27,018 bases of DNA from a virus, in the IMG/VR virus record IMGVR_UViG_3300025070_000183, positions 1-27,018 of that record; one strand, given 5' to 3'. The notes under the pieces were generated by a model, which did not search any database, was not told the origin of the DNA, and saw only the letters and a list, made by a program, of their open reading frames with translations. Positions 1 through 8,500 of the stretch are shown one piece after another. The position numbers and the translations under genes are program-made. Each line of letters opens with the position of its first letter. The first letter of the stretch is position 1.

Positions 1-1359
1 GCGATACCGATCAACGATGAAAACAAATGTAAGTGGGGAGCGTTGGACATCGACATCTATGATCTCGATCACAATAAACTACAGGCCAACATAACTAAGT
101 TAGAACTTCCGTTATTACATTGTCGCTCTAAGTCTGGAGGTGCCCACCTCTATCTGTTCTTGGATGAATACGAACCCGCGAACGTGGTCCGAGAGTACCT
201 GTCAGAGATGGCGGTAGCCTTGGGGCATAGCGGCTGCGAGATATTCCCGAAGCAAGATAAGATCCTTGCGGATCGTGGAGATGTAGGGAACTTTATCAAC
301 CTGCCTTACTTTAATGCAGAGTTACCGCAACGCTATTGTTTCAATGCGGCAGTCGAGGCTGTCGATCTGGATGAGTTCGTGGACATGATCGAGAGCAGCA
401 AGACACCGCTGTCCTCTCTGGAAAAGTTACGCACCAAGAAACAGCGCAAGCAGTTTGGTGATGGCCCACCCTGTCTGCAACATCTGTTTGCCGATGGTCC
501 GAACTCTGATGAACGGAACAAGAAGCTATTCATGTGTGGCGTCTATTGCCGGATGAAGCACCCTGACGATTGGGTCAAGCAGTTCGAGACAATGAACCAC
601 CAGTTGTTCACCACTCCGCTCGATGCCAAGGAAGTTCTGGCATTGCAGAAAAGTCTGGAGAAGAAAGAGTACTTCTATACCTGTGAGCAAGAGCCGTTCA
701 AGAGTTACTGCGATAAGGAACTGTGCATGTCCCGCCGCTACGGTATTGGCGAGGACGCTGAGACGGCCCTAGATATCGGGAGCCTGTTGATCCAACTGTC
801 GGAGCCGCGCCTGTACTTCCTGACTGTCCAGGGGGAGCGTGTGCAACTGAACTCCGAGCAGCTACAGAACCAGACGTTGTTCCAACGTGCATGCATGGAG
901 CAGATACAGATCGCACCGCCGATCTTGAAACCAAAGACATGGCAGACGTTGCTGCGCAAGCTGATGTCGGAGTCCACAAAGCAGGAGGTTCCAGAGGAAC
1001 TGACCCTGACTGGGGAGTTCAAAGAACTGCTACGGATATTCTGCACCAGTAAGATCAGGGCGATGCACCCAGAGGAGATGCTAGCAGGGAAACCATGGAC
1101 CGATAACCAAGGGTATACATACTTTACCATGTCGGGCCTGACAGAGTTTTTGCACAACCGCCGCTTCAAAGGTTTCACGAGGGCACAGATACAAGAGATC
1201 CTCAAGCAGATGAACGACAACCAAGATTGCCATGGGCATAAAAACGTAAACAAAGAAGACGGTTCAAGGTCCACGATCCGAGTATGGTGGGTCCCTGCGT
1301 TCGAGAACATGGAAGGTACACTTCCGATACAGGAGATAGATAATGACATCCCATTCTAA
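1..1359 (+). CDS. Archaeo-eukaryotic-type (AEP) DNA primase, 5' end cut by window edge
   Basis: Probable phage replicative primase that makes primers for the polymerase encoded downstream. The frame is open from base 1. The first possible start is a TTG at 43, but it lies inside the conserved segment WGALDID, so the true start is upstream of the window. Motifs seen: the metal-binding DxD (Asp codons at 46 and 52), then SKSGGAHLYL with the sxH-type His codon at 145, then NFINLPYF, the order expected for AEP catalytic motifs I-III. A C-terminal part holds a Cys cluster (Cys codons at 682, 709, 724 in a YxC...YC...C..R..GIG context), like the zinc-binding module of PriCT-type primase tails. The last 100 residues look winged-helix-like. 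It overlaps the next gene by 17 nt and heads a compact replication operon. The AEP assignment rests on motif reading. A TOTE-type primase label is the closest named relative I can suggest. Confidence 0.8.
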   Translation, partial: AIPINDENKCKWGALDIDIYDLDHNKLQANITKLELPLLHCRSKSGGAHLYLFLDEYEPANVVREYLSEMAVALGHSGCEIFPKQDKILADRGDVGNFINLPYFNAELPQRYCFNAAVEAVDLDEFVDMIESSKTPLSSLEKLRTKKQRKQFGDGPPCLQHLFADGPNSDERNKKLFMCGVYCRMKHPDDWVKQFETMNHQLFTTPLDAKEVLALQKSLEKKEYFYTCEQEPFKSYCDKELCMSRRYGIGEDAETALDIGSLLIQLSEPRLYFLTVQGERVQLNSEQLQNQTLFQRACMEQIQIAPPILKPKTWQTLLRKLMSESTKQEVPEELTLTGEFKELLRIFCTSKIRAMHPEEMLAGKPWTDNQGYTYFTMSGLTEFLHNRRFKGFTRAQIQEILKQMNDNQDCHGHKNVNKEDGSRSTIRVWWVPAFENMEGTLPIQEIDNDIPF

Positions 1360-1540
1360 ATTGTTGAAAGTTAAAGAGGTAGCTGAGTGGCTCGATGTAT
1401 CAGAGTCCGCAATCTACAAATGGGTAAATGAAGGTACGTTCCCAGAGCCATACAAATTTGGGAGTGGTGACTTCAATCGAAAGACGAGCCGTTGGAAGCG
1501 TGAAGAGATTGAAGAATGGTTGGATGACAAAAGACCATGA
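1343..1540 (+). CDS. Small AlpA/MerR-type helix-turn-helix DNA-binding protein
   Basis: A 65-residue protein that is essentially one winged HTH: LLKVKEVAEWLDVSESAIYKWVNEGTFP followed by a basic wing (NRKTSRWKREEIEEWL). This is the pattern of AlpA-like regulators and excisionase-type HTH proteins (family knowledge). The start ATG at 1343 has AGGAG at 1331-1335, and the gene begins 17 nt before the primase stop. Its stop overlaps the helicase start (ATGA at 1537-1540). Sitting between primase and helicase, it could be an early regulator, an origin-binding protein or a recombination directionality factor. No integrase is visible in the window, so an excisionase role is not supported. The fold is fairly secure and the role is unknown. 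Confidence 0.85.
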   Translation: MTSHSKLLKVKEVAEWLDVSESAIYKWVNEGTFPEPYKFGSGDFNRKTSRWKREEIEEWLDDKRP

Positions 1541-3066
1541 TACCTAATGCAACATTGATACTGGGTCCCCCAGGCTGCGGTAAGACGTACACTCTGATCG
1601 AGCGTGTGCAAGAGAAGCTGCAAGAGGGTGTGCATCCATCACGCATTGGCGTTGTATCGTTTACCACCAAGGCGATTGGTGAGTTTATCGACCGTGCATG
1701 TGCCAAGTTTAATTTAGAGAGAAACGATTTCCCACATTTCAGAACCTTACACGCGACGGGCTATCACGGGTTAGGACTGCAACGTGGGGATGTCATGGGG
1801 CGCGAGGATTACAAGCGACTCGGTTCCATGTTGGGGGTGGCGTTTGATGGAGCGGATGCCACCTCCGTTGATGACGGCATATCGATCCCTTCTGTAGGCG
1901 GATCGGGAGCCAAGTACCTTACGGTGGTGTGGCGTTCTAAGTACCGAGGCAAGGGCCTTGAGTATGAGTACAACTACGAGGGGGATCATAACCTGCACTT
2001 CAACAAGCTAGTGCAGATCGATGCTCAGATCGAGGAGTACAAGTCCAAGACCAACCGTTTGGATTTCACCGACATGATCACCAAGTACACCGACATGGTG
2101 GAACCACCCAGTCTGGACCTGTTGATTGTGGATGAAGCACAAGACCTGACACCTGCGCAGTGGGAGATGGTACGCAAGATGGCGGAGCATGCGGACGAAG
2201 TTCTGATTGCAGGGGATGACGATCAGGCTATCCACCGCTGGACCTCTGTGGACGTTCAGGAGTTCATCAACGCCTCAGACAATGTCGAGGTGCTGAACCA
2301 GTCCTACCGCTTACCACGGAGCGTCTGGGAGCTTGCTAACCATATCTCTGCACGGATACCAGGGCGGTTGGAGAAGGAGTTCTTCCCGCAAGAGCGTGAG
2401 GGCTTGGTCACTCAGGTCGGTAGCCTATGGCAGTTGCCCTTGGACAGTGGGTCGTGGACCATCATGGCGCGGACCAACAAGTTCGTGAACGACATAGCCG
2501 AGCATCTGGAAGAGGCAGGTTATTTCTACAGCCGCAAGGGGCGGTGGTCGATACCGGAGAAGAAGCTAGAAGCCATGGGGTTCTGGAAGGATCTGACCTT
2601 GGGCAAAGGTCTGTACGTTGGACAGGTCAAGCGGTTGTATGAGGCCGTTCCAAAGCGTGGTGCAGGTGCGGTGGTCAAGCACGGCGCAACCAAGCTCCTC
2701 GATGCGGCGGGGTCTGACGAACTGCTGACGTACAGTAAGCTGTACAAGGAGTTTGGTTTGATTGCAGACATCAACACCGATCCGATGGATATCGTGAAGC
2801 TGTCGGAGGACGAAAAGATTTACGTCCGCGCCATCGAGCGGCGGGGCGAAAGCATTTACCAAGAACCAAGGATCAAGATCTCAACGATCCATGCCATGAA
2901 GGGAGGAGAGGATACAAACGTAGCAGTTTACTTGGGGTCAACCAAGGCTTGCGTTGAGGGCAAGCACCCCGAAGATGAAGACCGGATATTCTATGTGGCA
3001 ATCACAAGGGCGAAAGAGAACCTATATCTCATAGAGTCCGACAAATCATACAGGTACAAGATATGA
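1537..3066 (+). CDS. UvrD/PcrA-like superfamily 1 DNA helicase
   Basis: ATP-dependent 3'-5' type SF1A helicase, presumably the replicative or repair helicase of the phage. Motifs in order: Walker A GPPGCGKT at residues 10-17, Walker B VDEAQD at about 198-203, motif III GDDDQAIHRW from about 226, motif IV NQSYRLP, motif V STIHAMKG (His about 452), and motif VI YVAITRAKENLYL (Arg about 491). At 509 residues it is clearly shorter than cellular UvrD (around 720), so the 1B/2B insertions must be reduced. The start ATG overlaps the preceding TGA (ATGA), with only a weak ribosome site, so it probably depends on coupling. Its own end overlaps the next start in the same way. Phages of this kind appear to use a separate AEP primase and SF1 helicase rather than a T7-like fused primase-helicase. 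Family assignment is very secure. Its replicative role is inferred from context. Confidence 0.93.
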   Translation: MIPNATLILGPPGCGKTYTLIERVQEKLQEGVHPSRIGVVSFTTKAIGEFIDRACAKFNLERNDFPHFRTLHATGYHGLGLQRGDVMGREDYKRLGSMLGVAFDGADATSVDDGISIPSVGGSGAKYLTVVWRSKYRGKGLEYEYNYEGDHNLHFNKLVQIDAQIEEYKSKTNRLDFTDMITKYTDMVEPPSLDLLIVDEAQDLTPAQWEMVRKMAEHADEVLIAGDDDQAIHRWTSVDVQEFINASDNVEVLNQSYRLPRSVWELANHISARIPGRLEKEFFPQEREGLVTQVGSLWQLPLDSGSWTIMARTNKFVNDIAEHLEEAGYFYSRKGRWSIPEKKLEAMGFWKDLTLGKGLYVGQVKRLYEAVPKRGAGAVVKHGATKLLDAAGSDELLTYSKLYKEFGLIADINTDPMDIVKLSEDEKIYVRAIERRGESIYQEPRIKISTIHAMKGGEDTNVAVYLGSTKACVEGKHPEDEDRIFYVAITRAKENLYLIESDKSYRYKI

Positions 3067-3401
3067 ACAGAGACGAAATATTATTGAAGGCTGGCGATTA
3101 CATCAACGGACAGAGGGCCAAGGACTACGGCGATGCGTACGATAACTTCACGCGCATTGCAGATGGTTGGAACCTCATAATCAAAGAGGCACAAGCTACG
3201 CGAGGGTACATTACTCCGCAGCATGTTGCGCTGATGATGGACTGGGTAAAGACGGCACGGCTGTTGCACGATACCGATCATGACGATTCGTGGATCGACA
3301 AGTGTGGATACAGCGCACTGGGTGCCGAGTTCCATGAACGCGAGAAGAAGATCCAAGAAGTACAGAAAGCATTCATGGGGAAGCGTGATGTCACTGGATA
3401 A
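3063..3401 (+). CDS. DUF6378 family protein (possible nucleotide-pool function)
   Basis: A 112-residue helical protein recognised by its pattern: GQRAKDYGDAYDNFTRIADGW, then ITPQHVALMMDWVKTARL, then DDSWIDKCGYSALGAE. These are the conserved blocks of DUF6378, frequent in phage and actinobacterial genomes. The layout of acidic and His residues on helices recalls all-alpha MazG-like nucleotide pyrophosphohydrolases, but I do not see the canonical ExxE...ExxD motif, so an enzymatic role is only a suggestion. The start at 3063 overlaps the helicase stop (ATGA) and its last 14 nt overlap the polymerase gene. That makes it translationally coupled between helicase and polymerase, in keeping with a function in DNA synthesis or nucleotide supply. 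Confidence 0.8.
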   Translation: MNRDEILLKAGDYINGQRAKDYGDAYDNFTRIADGWNLIIKEAQATRGYITPQHVALMMDWVKTARLLHDTDHDDSWIDKCGYSALGAEFHEREKKIQEVQKAFMGKRDVTG

Positions 3402-5310
3402 AGATAGTATCATTGCCGACCAGATGAACCAAGGTAAAGAACTGACATGGAATATCCCTGTCGAGTTTCCTGACCTGACGCATTACAAGCAAATCGCCAT
3501 CGACCTTGAGACATGCGACCCGAACCTGACGACCCTTGGTCCAGGGTGGGTACGCAAAGACGGGTACATCGTAGGCATAGCCGTAGCAGCGGGGGACTGG
3601 GAGGGATACTTCCCTATCCGCCATGCCAACGGACATAACATGGATGCGAGGATCGCGCTCAAGTGGTTGCAGAAACAAATGGCAACACCGCATATCGACA
3701 AGATCATGCACAATGCTACCTACGATCTGGGTTGGTTACGTGCCGAGGGCATCAAGGTCGAGGGCCGCATTATCGATACGATGATTACGGGTGCCGTGGT
3801 GGACGAGAACCGTTGGTCCTACAGCCTGAACAACCTTGGTCGGGACTATCTCGATGAACGCAAGAACGAGAAGCTGCTGCGTGTGGCTGCTGCCGAGTGG
3901 GGACTAGACCCCAAGGCAGAGATGTACAAGCTGCCGCCGCAGTTTGTTGGACGCTACGCCGAGCAGGATGCGGGTATGACCCTGCGCCTATGGGAACGGC
4001 TGAAGATCGAACTGGAAAAGCAGGATCTCTGGAACATCTGGAACCTAGAGACAAGCCTAATCCCTATGATGTGCGACATGCGGCAGCTTGGTGTGCGCGT
4101 CGATCTCGACAAAGCTGAACAAGCCAAGAAGTATTTCAAGGCCCAGACCAAAAAGCTGAAAGATGAAATATTCAGGCAGACGAACGTGAAGATCGAGCCA
4201 TGGGCGGCTGCATCTGTGGCTATGGTGTTCGATGAACTGGGCGTGGCATACCCCACCTCAGAGGACAAACAAGACGACATGTTCCGTAAAGGTGGTGTGC
4301 CTTCGTTTACCAAACAGTGGCTGTCGGCGCATGATCATCCGGTTGCACAGATGATTGTGAAGCTGCGAGAGTTCGACAAGGCGGACAGTACGTTCATCGA
4401 TACGATCCTAAAGCACGAACACAACGGGCGCATCCACTGCGAATTTCATCAGCTACGTTCCGATGACGGGGGCACGGTAACGGGGCGGTTCTCTTCTTCG
4501 AACCCTAACCTACAGCAAATTCCTGCCCGTGATCCTGAGATCAAGAAGCTGATTCGTGGTCTGTTCGTACCAGAAGAGGGCACCAAGTGGGGGTCATTTG
4601 ACTACTCAAGCCAAGAGCCAAGGTTATTGGTCCACTTTGCGGCTAGCCTGAAGGGAGAACACAAGCACCCGATTGTCGATAAGATTGTCGAGGAATACCA
4701 CAACGGGGACGTTGACCTGCACCAGATGGTTGCGGACATTGCGGGGATCAACCGCAAGGAAGCGAAGGTCGTGAACCTTGGTATCATGTATGGCATGGGC
4801 AAAGGCAAACTAGGGGATCAGCTTGGTATCTCTGCGGAGGAAGCAGGAGAACTGCTAGCCACGCACCGTGAAAAGGTTCCGTTCGTTAAGAACCTAGCGG
4901 AGTTGGCAACCAAGCAAGCTGATAAGACAGGACAGATACGCACCCTGCTTGGACGGCGGTGTCGTTTCCATCTGTGGGAGCCACGTTCATTTGGGTACAA
5001 AAAACCCTTGACATACGAGGAGGCGATGAAGGAATACGGTCAGCCTCTGAGAAGAGCCTTTACTTACAAGGCGTTAAACAAGTTGATCCAAGGTTCGGCT
5101 GCGGATCAAACTAAGAAAGCCATGGCAGATTGTTACGCGGAAGGACTTTTGCCTATGCTCACCGTTCATGATGAGTTATGCTTCTCTGTAGAGGGCGACG
5201 ACCAAGCGCGACGAATCAAGGACATAATGGAAAACGGGTTGTCGGATGTCTTGCGAGTCCCCTCGAAAGTAGACGATGAACTCAAAGATAATTGGGGAGA
5301 AATCGAATGA
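3388..5310 (+). CDS. Family-A DNA polymerase with 3'-5' exonuclease, Leu762 type
   Basis: A 640-residue replicative polymerase. The start is placed at ATG 3388 (GGGGAAG at 3377-3383); an upstream in-frame ATG at 3280 lies deep inside the preceding gene and adds 36 unconserved residues. DnaQ-like exonuclease: Exo I DLE (Asp39, Glu41), Exo II HNATYD (Asp113), Exo III YAEQD (Tyr190, Asp194), all intact. Polymerase: TGRFSSSNPNLQQIP, motif A DYSSQEPRLL (Asp405), motif B RKEAKVVNLGIMYG, QGSAAD, motif C VHDE (His594, Asp595). There is no 5'-nuclease domain and no DnaJ-like insertion. Against E. coli RRSAKAINFGLIYG, the Phe762 position is Leu464 (codon 4777-4779). Phe/Tyr/Leu variation here is known to affect nucleotide discrimination and fidelity, and is used as a marker in marine phage ecology. 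The gene overlaps both neighbours. Identification is very secure. Confidence 0.97.
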   Translation: MSLDKDSIIADQMNQGKELTWNIPVEFPDLTHYKQIAIDLETCDPNLTTLGPGWVRKDGYIVGIAVAAGDWEGYFPIRHANGHNMDARIALKWLQKQMATPHIDKIMHNATYDLGWLRAEGIKVEGRIIDTMITGAVVDENRWSYSLNNLGRDYLDERKNEKLLRVAAAEWGLDPKAEMYKLPPQFVGRYAEQDAGMTLRLWERLKIELEKQDLWNIWNLETSLIPMMCDMRQLGVRVDLDKAEQAKKYFKAQTKKLKDEIFRQTNVKIEPWAAASVAMVFDELGVAYPTSEDKQDDMFRKGGVPSFTKQWLSAHDHPVAQMIVKLREFDKADSTFIDTILKHEHNGRIHCEFHQLRSDDGGTVTGRFSSSNPNLQQIPARDPEIKKLIRGLFVPEEGTKWGSFDYSSQEPRLLVHFAASLKGEHKHPIVDKIVEEYHNGDVDLHQMVADIAGINRKEAKVVNLGIMYGMGKGKLGDQLGISAEEAGELLATHREKVPFVKNLAELATKQADKTGQIRTLLGRRCRFHLWEPRSFGYKKPLTYEEAMKEYGQPLRRAFTYKALNKLIQGSAADQTKKAMADCYAEGLLPMLTVHDELCFSVEGDDQARRIKDIMENGLSDVLRVPSKVDDELKDNWGEIE

Positions 5311-5549
5311 AACCTGAAAACTTTAAAAGCCTTGGTCTTAAAGATATGCATCCTATGCAAGTCAAAGCACTCATGGATCTTATCGGCATGACCATCAACC
5401 TCGCTACTAGCACCGAAGACATGGAGATCATCGAGGATGTGGAAGCATACTGCGACGAACTTGTTAAGTTATTCGGCGGCAACGGCGTCAAACTGACGAT
5501 AGAACTGGACCCAGGTATTATCCCTGACGGTTCGCAATCTGTGCATTAA
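5307..5549 (+). CDS. Small hypothetical protein at the end of the replication operon
   Basis: An 80-residue protein I do not recognise. The start ATG 5307 overlaps the polymerase stop (ATGA) and has GGGGAGA at 5294-5300; a TTG at 5292 would also be possible but lacks such a site. The sequence is mostly helical and acidic (MQVKALMDLIGMTINLATS, then EDMEIIEDVEAYCDELVKLF), followed by a short strand-like tail VKLTIELDPG. The last 32 nt overlap the end of the convergent minus-strand gene. Coupling to the polymerase suggests a replication accessory role, but nothing in the sequence proves it. Confidence 0.7.
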   Translation: MKPENFKSLGLKDMHPMQVKALMDLIGMTINLATSTEDMEIIEDVEAYCDELVKLFGGNGVKLTIELDPGIIPDGSQSVH

Positions 5550-8500
5550 GCGCAGCATCAATCGGATTATCCCCCAACAAAGCTGGATTCACTGGCCCAG
5601 GCGCACGAGCCTGGGTTGGTAGAACCTGTGGCAAGCTGCCCTGGCGTCGTAAAAACGGATTAGTCGTAGGTGCCGCAGGTCCCTGCATGAACGGATTAGT
5701 CGTAGGTGCAAGCACGGGTGCAGGTGTTGGCGCACGACGCGGAGCAGGAGGACCTTGATCCGGTGCCAGAGGAATGTCTTTCATGTTGCGGCGGATGTTC
5801 TGTATCTCTTCACGAGGGAACTGATCGTAGATACCTGCACGACGCATCTCTTGGAAGTTCTTGTTCGTAACTTTGAACGGCTCGAACTTACCGCGCATCA
5901 CACCTTTGATACCACCGATGTTATTCTTCTTCAGTTCGCGACGGATGTCTGCATCGCTCAGACCCATGGACCGTAGGTCCTCGACCATCTGATAATACTC
6001 ACGGTCAATGCGCAGCTTGGCGTTGTTCGCTGTTTGGAACGCATTGCGCAAAGAGTTGGCGTTTGCATTGGCATCGTCAGTCACACGGTTGAACATACGC
6101 TTGGCGTCTGTCTGTGCCTGTGACAAGCGGTATGCGCCGTATTCCAGACCACGCTTTGGATCGAACTCAAGGACCGAGATCCCCGTTGCCTGACGCGCAA
6201 ACTCTGTAAGTGGATCACGCTCACGGCCCATCTTATCCACGCTGCTGATCGGTCCACCTTCTGTCCCAAGCACACCACGTAGGAAACGGCTTGGTTCTGG
6301 CACACCACCGGATACATTTACAGGGATGACGTTCGGCATCATCGTATCCATAACGTGCATGAATTGTTTGGATAGGCGTGTACCAAAGTTATCTGATGGG
6401 TTGTATACCTCGGCACCCGTTGCCGTGCGACCACCACGAGCGGTGATGTCGATCAAGGCTTCCGTCAACATGGCCTCTGACATGAACGGCTCGAAGACCT
6501 CGGACAGAGTACCAAGGCCCACATCTTCTATGACCTGACCCACACTCTTACCTTCACGCACCGCATCGTCTGCTTCGTTCATTGCACGGTTAGCAAATCG
6601 GGATAGCACATCGTATGGGTTAGATGTACTGAAGTTCATGTACTGTATCTTGCCGTCCTCGGTACGACCAAGCGGCAACAACACAGACCCTTTCTCCCAG
6701 CGCGGAGCGAATGAGCGTTTATATGCATCCATCTCTTCGCGGCTCACACCTGTGGTAGCATAGGCCAACTCAAGCGCAGCGGCAGGAACCACAGTCGTAG
6801 TTGTTACGAAACCTAACAGACGATTGCGCCCACGGTTCTGGATAGCAGGAATGTCTGACGCCATGTCATCCAAGCTCTGCTTTACGATGTTAAATCCTGT
6901 ACGGTAGATCTCCGCAGGGAACGAAATAAAGTTACCGATAGGCAGGCGGCGACCCAACTGCACCAACTCAGATGACGCTTTGTTGTAGTTCGGTACGGTG
7001 TCACGCACGATCTGTGCGGCACGGTCCTTGATTAACTCATCGATGTCTACGTCACCACGGCGTATACGCTCTGCCATCTCCATAGATACATCGTCACCAC
7101 CCTTGGTAAGGTATGCGATCTGCTGCTCTGGTGTTGCGCCCTGCAATGCGTTGCGAAGGTGCGTCTGCTCTGCGTTGTAGTTAAAGAACTTCCAGAAATC
7201 GTCCGACCCTTGGTATAAATCTTCCAAAGGCTTGGTCGCTTTACCTACGCTACGAGCTAGCTTCTCGCGTACACCACCACCTGTTCCGGCGACAGCTTCC
7301 ACAAAGGACTTAGGATCACGGGCCGTGATACCTAGACCCTTGTTCAACGAGTCCTGAATCTCTCTTAACTCTGCATTTGTTCCAAGGACCCCGCGCCGTT
7401 GCGCTTCTGCCAACTCTTCGAAGAGTTCGTCTGATCCTTTGTTGGTGATGTTTGCAAAGACCGCTTGCGCTGAATCTTTCAGGCTACCACCCCGTCCAAA
7501 CACAGGCACGTTTCCGTTCGCCGTAGCGAAGGCCATGGCTGTTGTAAAGTTGCGGATTTGTGTGATCGGAGACAGAACAGTCTTACTGTACTGAGATATA
7601 CCCTTGGCTTTGAGGAAGCTGCCGAACAAACCTCTCAAGGCTTGAGTGCCAATGCTGTCCTCTGCTAGTACCTGGCGTGTTAGGTTCTTATAGATCGGTG
7701 TTGGTACAAAGTAACCGTCCAAGCTGCCCCAGCCTGACCGCCCTACCAGTTTTTCCAACTCGTCGGACTCACGGCCCACAGCCTGCACCCCACTGCTTGC
7801 GCCGTCTTCGCCGCCCAGTTTGATGTAACCCTGCTTGGTCAACGCACGTTGTTGATCAGGAGACAAGTTGTTCCCGTTGACAAACAGTTTGCCAATACCG
7901 GAGTTTTTGTTTGCTAGGTCAGCAACTGTACCAAAGTAATCGTCCACTGCACTGAACTGTGCGAGGTCTGCGATAGTGCCAAGGTACGCTTCGCGTGGGT
8001 CATCGATCTCTCCAAGCAATTGGCGCAATGCCTTTGGTACGTTCTCGCGTGTCATGAACATTCCTGTTTCCAAGCGGTCACGGGCCATGCGCCCACCACC
8101 CAGTTTCTCACGAGACTTCAGGCTGTAACGGTTCAAGAAGTTTTCACGGGCTTTCTGTGCCACTGCGTCTGTAACCTTGGCACCGACCTTGATGTCAATC
8201 CCGTCTTTGCCAGGGACTTTCGTTAGACCGTTGGCTTTCAAGAAGTCATCAGACAACTCACCAAACACATCACCACGCGCCAGTTCGGTTAACTCTTTCT
8301 CCACAGCTTTTTTGTTCACACGGAAGAAGTCATCTGCAACCTTTACAGACTCTTCAGTCGGAACATACTTGGCATCCTCGAACATCTTATAGCGACGGCG
8401 TAGGTAGCTGTTGATGTTCTGTTCGATCAAGTCATCGATGCTTTGTCCGTCAACCGTGAACTTCTTTTCCTTGAGGAAGTTACTATCCAGAACTTTGTTG

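Noticed and set aside
43-45. TTG at 43 as the start of the primase
   Set aside because: The frame is open to base 1 and the residues before it (KWGA) belong to the conserved segment around the DxD motif, so the gene is cut by the window edge.
738-1349. 203-codon minus-strand reading frame opposite the primase
   Set aside because: It lies wholly antisense to a gene with conserved motifs and has no recognisable sequence features.
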